Below, in pieces: positions 59,817 through 64,000 of a stretch of 64,000 nt of DNA. The translations under genes and the position numbers were made by a program. How positions within the stretch are numbered: position 1 is the stretch's first letter; each line of letters begins with the position of its first letter. Below the pieces are notes generated by a model. The model was not told the origin of the DNA. It searched no databases and saw nothing but the letters and a program-made list of their open reading frames with translations. Source of the DNA: Coprinellus micaceus (Eukaryota; Basidiomycota; Agaricomycetes; Agaricales; Psathyrellaceae); contig OX596340.1 in the NCBI GenBank assembly GCA_951394405.1, positions 1,984,001-2,048,000 on the forward strand. Reading direction: 5' to 3'.

Positions 59817-61608
59817 CTAGACCGAGGAGTCGGCTCTACGAAGCTGGTGGGGTTCATCTAACTCGGGGAGCTGGGAGCTTTGAGGAGCTTTTGACTTCTC
59901 TGCGCCTTCAGCACGTGTTGCTCCATGGGAGTAAATCGCATCCTTCAAGACGTCTTCGGGGTCGGACTCCAGGATGTATCCCCTCTTGAACGCGATGAGA
60001 GTCAGAACAAAGAGGACTACCCACGTCAGCCCCAGACACACGCATAGTATGATGTGGATGATTTTGAAGGCCTTGAAATGGAAGATGTCTCCAATGACTC
60101 GTGTGGCCAAGATCCATCCAACATTTGGGAAGGTTAGAGCCCAAACTTTAAGATAGCGCCAGTCAGTGCGTTAGTCCACCAAGTACGCGGGAGAGGTACG
60201 GACGTCCTAGGATATCATGAAGATGCCTGGAGACGTTGAACCACCAGGGCACTGCGCTAAAGACGAAGAGGAACACAGCCAAGCCATAGAGCATGACTCC
60301 TCCCATCACGCTTCCAGCATACCAAACATCTCCTGCATTGGGAGAGATCAGGTCGTTGTTCGTGAGTCTGTTGTAGTGGTTAGGAATGACACTGGCGTGT
60401 AAAGACCAGAATGCTCACATATCTCTAGCCTCAGCGCCGAGCTTAATGATCGCCAGAGCTGTGAACCCAGGAGGTCCACATACGATGAACGCTCCAGTGG
60501 CTTCCCGGTTCTTCAGCACACCTCCCTGAACCACCGTTATTACACCGTACGGACAGGGTAGAGAGGAAGGGGCGTACCATAATAATCCTTAGGATATAGA
60601 TACAAATGTAGAAGAAGGTCATGAAGGATCCAAGGCCTAGAAAAGTCAGCCAAGTGAACTTCAACAGGAGTAAATCATGCGAACCTTGGAAAAAGTATCC
60701 CGTGAAGAGAATATGGACACTATTCTTTGTGTTGTGAGGGACCACTTTCAACACATTGAACGCCACGACGCCAGTTAACATCAAGGGGAAGATAAGGAAG
60801 GCGTAGATTGGGGAGAACTCAGACAGAGGATGGGGATGGTTAAACCAGAGTATGAGCATAGGGAGACAGGTGGCGGCAGAAATGGCGACATAAAACCTGA
60901 AGGTGTGGAGTTGGCGAACTGTTTCGAAATATGACCCCAAAGACGTACCAAAACAACCCTTCGGCGCATTTTGGGCCGCACACGTTACTCCACTCGCGAT
61001 ATTGGTTATCCATTACACCTATAATCAGGCTGGCAAGAGACAAGACCTGCGAATTCGTTGATACAACGTCCCGTATTGGGCGCGAACCGGCTCACCATCA
61101 GAGGAAAGAAAACACCCTTCACTGGATGCACCAGGAGCTCCTTTGCATGTCGAGGGTATACTGCGAGAGGGTGTTATTTAATCTACATGCAGAACCGGCA
61201 ATAGTCTATAGACGCGCACGTATTGCCTGGAGGGTGAGCGACACTAAGTTGATGCAGAATATAGCCAGCGTCAGATAGAAGAAGATATGTTCCACCACGT
61301 CTCTCGGTTTGAATTCTTCGCTCCAACCAGAGAGTGTGAGATAAACGGCGCTGGTCCCCATACCCACAGGGAACTGGAAACGAAACTTGAGCCTGGAGGA
61401 ACGACAAAGTACATGGTACGGTGCTCACCGCTTGCCACGTCCAACCATGAATCCTCCTCGCCAGTTCAGAAACATGCGGCCTGTCGTTACTGCCGACAAC
61501 CATAGTGTCAGTAGTGCGATACGATTCGGCGATGGATGGAGCGGAGAGACGCGCCTGGCGCTCTGTCGCTTGCTCCGCCGTCACAGGGGGGAGCAGGGTT
61601 GAGGTCAT
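59817..61608 (-). CDS. SLAC1/TehA/Mae1-type transporter (dicarboxylate or sulfite exporter)
   Basis: This is a plasma-membrane transporter with about ten transmembrane helices. The start at 61608 gives a hydrophilic N-terminus, then ARRIHGWTWQA. After an intron come TFPVGMGTSAVYLTLSG, HIFFYLTLAIFCINLVSLTL, LYPRHAKELLVHPVKGVFFP, VLSLASLIIGVMDNQYREWS and FYVAISAATCLPMLILWF. Later blocks are PIYAFLIFPLMLTGVVAFNV, FMTFFYICIYILRI, NREATGAFIVCGPPGFTALA and MGGVMLYGLAVFLFVFSAVP, ending FPNVGWILATRVIGDIFHF. The order fits the voltage-dependent anion channel family (Mae1 malate permease, Ssu1 sulfite pump). The substrate cannot be chosen from sequence. About eight short introns occur. A TATA box lies 79 bp upstream. 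Confidence 0.87.
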
Positions 61609-61686
61609 CGATGTAGATGAAGTTTGGGGGATCGTAATAGCGGGTGTGACGAAGTTTGAATGGGCCCCAAGTTGCGAGCGTCGAGG

Positions 61687-61694
61687 TTTATATA
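61687..61694 (-). promoter_or_regulatory. TATA box of the SLAC1-type transporter gene
   Basis: TATATAAA on the minus strand, 79 bp upstream of the start codon at 61608. Confidence 0.6.
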
Positions 61695-62377
61695 TTGGGT
61701 CGAAACGAGGGACGACGTGAGGGCCTGGTTTGGTCAGGCCGATGAGGCAGCATGCCGTTGCAGTGCCCAATGGCGCAACGTAGCCCCGAAGGTTGGACAA
61801 CACATCGCGGACACCGATAGCCCTGGTCGAGCACTGGTATGAGAATGCGTTTCAAGGGATTGGAGAATTTTACCTCGTGTTGCTCGCTATCGGTGGCCAG
61901 CCCCGTGTCTCTCGGGGAAATAACGAGGCCGCTACTCCGCCCAGAGCCTCGCCTATTCTGTTCGAGTTGTTCTAGACGCGTTCTCTGCGTCGTTTGAATC
62001 GAGGCGAGGATTGTGGCTTTCGGCCAGGCCCTGGGAGATGAGTTGTCGGAGTCAGGGACATTATGACATAGCACAAATTAAAACAGTCGTGAATGTTCGC
62101 AGAACGCTAGTGCGATCCGGGTTATGCCGGCGAGCACCACTGCAGCTGATCGAGTGATGTGGGCGCTTAGCGCCTCAATACAAGGGAAATATGTTGCCAG
62201 AAAGTTCGATGTACGGGGAGGTTGGGCATTATATATTAAGTATGGGTCGTGGTATATGTACGTATGAATAGCGTGTGGTTGTAATTAACTATCTACTGTG
62301 TCCATTTAGAGGTGTAGAAAAAACGTGAAAGTCATCAAAGTCATTAATCGTCCACTACGTTCATCGCCTCTCAATAT
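61695..62377. other. Intergenic region, SLAC1-type promoter / AA14 3' side
   Basis: About 680 bp without a recognised gene. The segment 62180-62330 is AT-rich and may be the AA14 3' UTR. Confidence 0.4.
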
Positions 62378-63662
62378 CTACCACATATTCCACAGGCGGT
62401 GGCTCTCGTTGGGGTCGAGAGTCCTGCTTCTGCGGGACATGCCGAGCAATGCCCCCCCTATCCAAGTCCTACTCAGGAACCCTGCGTCATTGCGGGAATC
62501 CGGCAGCTCGCGACGTTGAACGACACCACCAGGGAACTTGCGAGGCCGGCAAGTTTTCGAGGTTTGGATGGTTGGGAGAGGAGCAGGGGTACCCGTCGAA
62601 GTGCTTGTCGAAGTGGAGCCAGTGGGAGAGGAAACCTGTCTCAAAACAGGGACCGGAGCATTCGGGGCGGGTTCAGGGAGAGAATCGTATGAATCTGCGA
62701 AGATGTCGTCCTGAGGACCGTCGAGGAAGTTATAGAGATCGTTATAGACTGGAGGTGAGTGGTCGCCTTCGAAGACCTGGATGATACATTAGGGACCAAA
62801 CATGGACAACGATAGAAGGAGCACTCACATTGTTCCTCTCCAGCTGCTTCCAGTAGAAAGGCTGCTTGGCGCCGTAGGTGCAATTGCCGGGGACATCCTG
62901 GAACTTTTGGTTTTCAACGTCTGCACCGCAGCGCCTAGAGACTTGAGGCTTTGCAAGGGGAACGCTGGACGTGGCGCCGGTGACATTGCACCTGAACCCA
63001 TTCATGTAGTTTTCTTCTCCACCAGCCTTCGGCGAGTGAATCCAGAAGAAGGCGCATATGCAACCGCCTGGAGGGCAGGCAGGCATTCGCTCGGGAACAG
63101 AAAAATCCGTGAAGCGGGTCCAAACGCAGGTTTGGTTGACACTGAAGATGGCAAAGTCTTCGGGGGTGACTTGGTTTACGTCGTCCTTGTATGCAATAGC
63201 TAGGGCGCAACCTTCGAGATCATCGATGCCGTTGGTGTGGTATGCCACAGAAGGGGAGTTCGGGCAGACTTCGTTGGGGTTTCCGGGTACACGGATATCG
63301 CCCCCTTCACTGGAGGCAAAGTATGAGGTGGCGCCTTTATTGCAGGCGATCTCGGCGGTGGCAGGCTTGCCCACTGGCAACTCGAAAAGGTCTCCCTCGT
63401 TAGGAGGGTGATCCAGGTGGTTATGGAACCACCACTTCTGGAAAGTGAAGTCTCTCAGAGGTGCAACGGGGCGGTTGTCGTAATCAAAATCCTTTTCAGT
63501 GACGTTGAATCCCCACATGCTTGGATGGAAGAAGGCTGAAACAGAGGTCAGGCTACCTTTGCAAGCCTACAAAGTAAACCATTACTCACCAGAGTGTCCA
63601 GACACGCTTCCCGCTCCAGCAAGAGCCGATAACAAACCGAAGAGAATAGCTGAGGAGTGCAT
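62378..63662 (-). CDS. AA14 lytic polysaccharide monooxygenase (xylan-active)
   Basis: This secreted copper enzyme oxidises xylan bound to cellulose, judging by characterised AA14 proteins. The signal peptide MHSSAILFGLLSALAGAGSV plus SG is followed by the mature N-terminal His (HSAFFHPSMWGFNV), whose amino group and side chain form the histidine brace. The first intron falls two codons after this His. Other blocks are QKWWFHNHLDHPPNEGDLFE, KPATAEIACNK, YFASSEGGDIR, NGIDDLEGCALAI, CVWTRFTDFSVPERMPACPP, ICAFFWIHSP and YMNGFRCNVTGATSS. After the last intron come YNDLYNFLDGPQDDIF, then a Ser/Thr linker and a basic C-terminal tail of about 60 residues without a CBM or GPI signal I can see. The start is fixed by the signal peptide. 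Confidence 0.92.
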
Positions 63663-64000
63663 TGTAGTTGACTAGTATTCCTGGCTAGCAGGTCCAGGTG
63701 CGTTGAGAGGAAAGAAACAGCCAACCGGTGGCAGGAGACAAGAGAAAGGAATATCAGGGGTACCCTGCGGGTTGCGGCCCTCATTCCTGTGTACCATCCT
63801 CTCATATACCACCCAAGACAATAGACGTCGAACAAAAAGAGGATGGTCGGGGACAGTGCGGTCGCCAGGCGCGGCGTGACTGTGACGCGGGCCCAGTTGG
63901 TTGTAACACGTGTCACGCGCATTGTCCAAACAAGCGCCCGTCTGACTCCTCAACGCCAACCACAGCCAAAGCGCTTCACCATTCCGCCCCTCCCCCCTCG
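63663..64000. promoter_or_regulatory. Upstream region of the AA14 gene
   Basis: The last 338 bp should hold the AA14 promoter. I see no clear TATA box or other gene; overlapping ORFs are uninformative. Confidence 0.4.

Overview
This window is genomic DNA from a filamentous basidiomycete, most likely an Agaricomycete. The evidence is gene structure (many 50-60 nt spliceosomal introns, tightly spaced genes on both strands) and gene content: a Clp1-like clamp-connection protein, an AA14 xylan monooxygenase, a GH131 glucanase, a basidiomycete-style Zn2Cys6 factor and F-box families. AA14 and GH131 point to a plant-biomass (white-rot-like) lifestyle. The species cannot be named from sequence alone. 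I saw no tRNA, rRNA or CRISPR.

Layout. 1-1929: 3' part of a CENP-B-type HTH DNA-binding protein, then about 4 kb with no convincing gene. 5984-16663: Zn2Cys6 regulator, TOM22, the NDUFA9-like complex I subunit, an LLP/UPF0390 protein, Sas10/Utp3 and an SGNH hydrolase. 17259-21285: an F-box neighbourhood with one 5'-truncated paralogue and a second gene split by a 1.12 kb element with 39-bp terminal inverted repeats. 21714-34567: M3 oligopeptidase, pyruvate decarboxylase, prefoldin 1, a CK1-like kinase, delta-12 desaturase, Rpn13 and a short coiled-coil (SCOCO) protein. 34619-46103: an F-box relic, membrane-anchored GH5 beta-1,3-glucosidase, glutathione synthetase, Clp1-like protein, GH131 and another F-box relic. 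46157-63662: ABCC transporter, intact F-box protein, RPAP1, SLAC1/Mae1-type transporter and AA14 LPMO.

Most genes are independent housekeeping genes: mitochondrial import and respiration, ribosome biogenesis, Pol II assembly, the proteasome, lipid desaturation and glutathione synthesis. There is no biosynthetic cluster. Three secreted or cell-surface carbohydrate enzymes (GH5, GH131, AA14) are scattered through the right half. The ABCC transporter and glutathione synthetase could act in the same detoxification route (inference).

The most unusual structures are: a 6-nt micro-exon that encodes one of the six zinc-binding cysteines of the Zn2Cys6 factor; two GC-AG introns (TOM22 and the kinase); the inverted-repeat element inside an F-box gene; a CK1-like kinase whose catalytic-loop Lys is Gln and whose tail carries a duplicated module; and an apparent 1-nt frameshift in the SGNH hydrolase.
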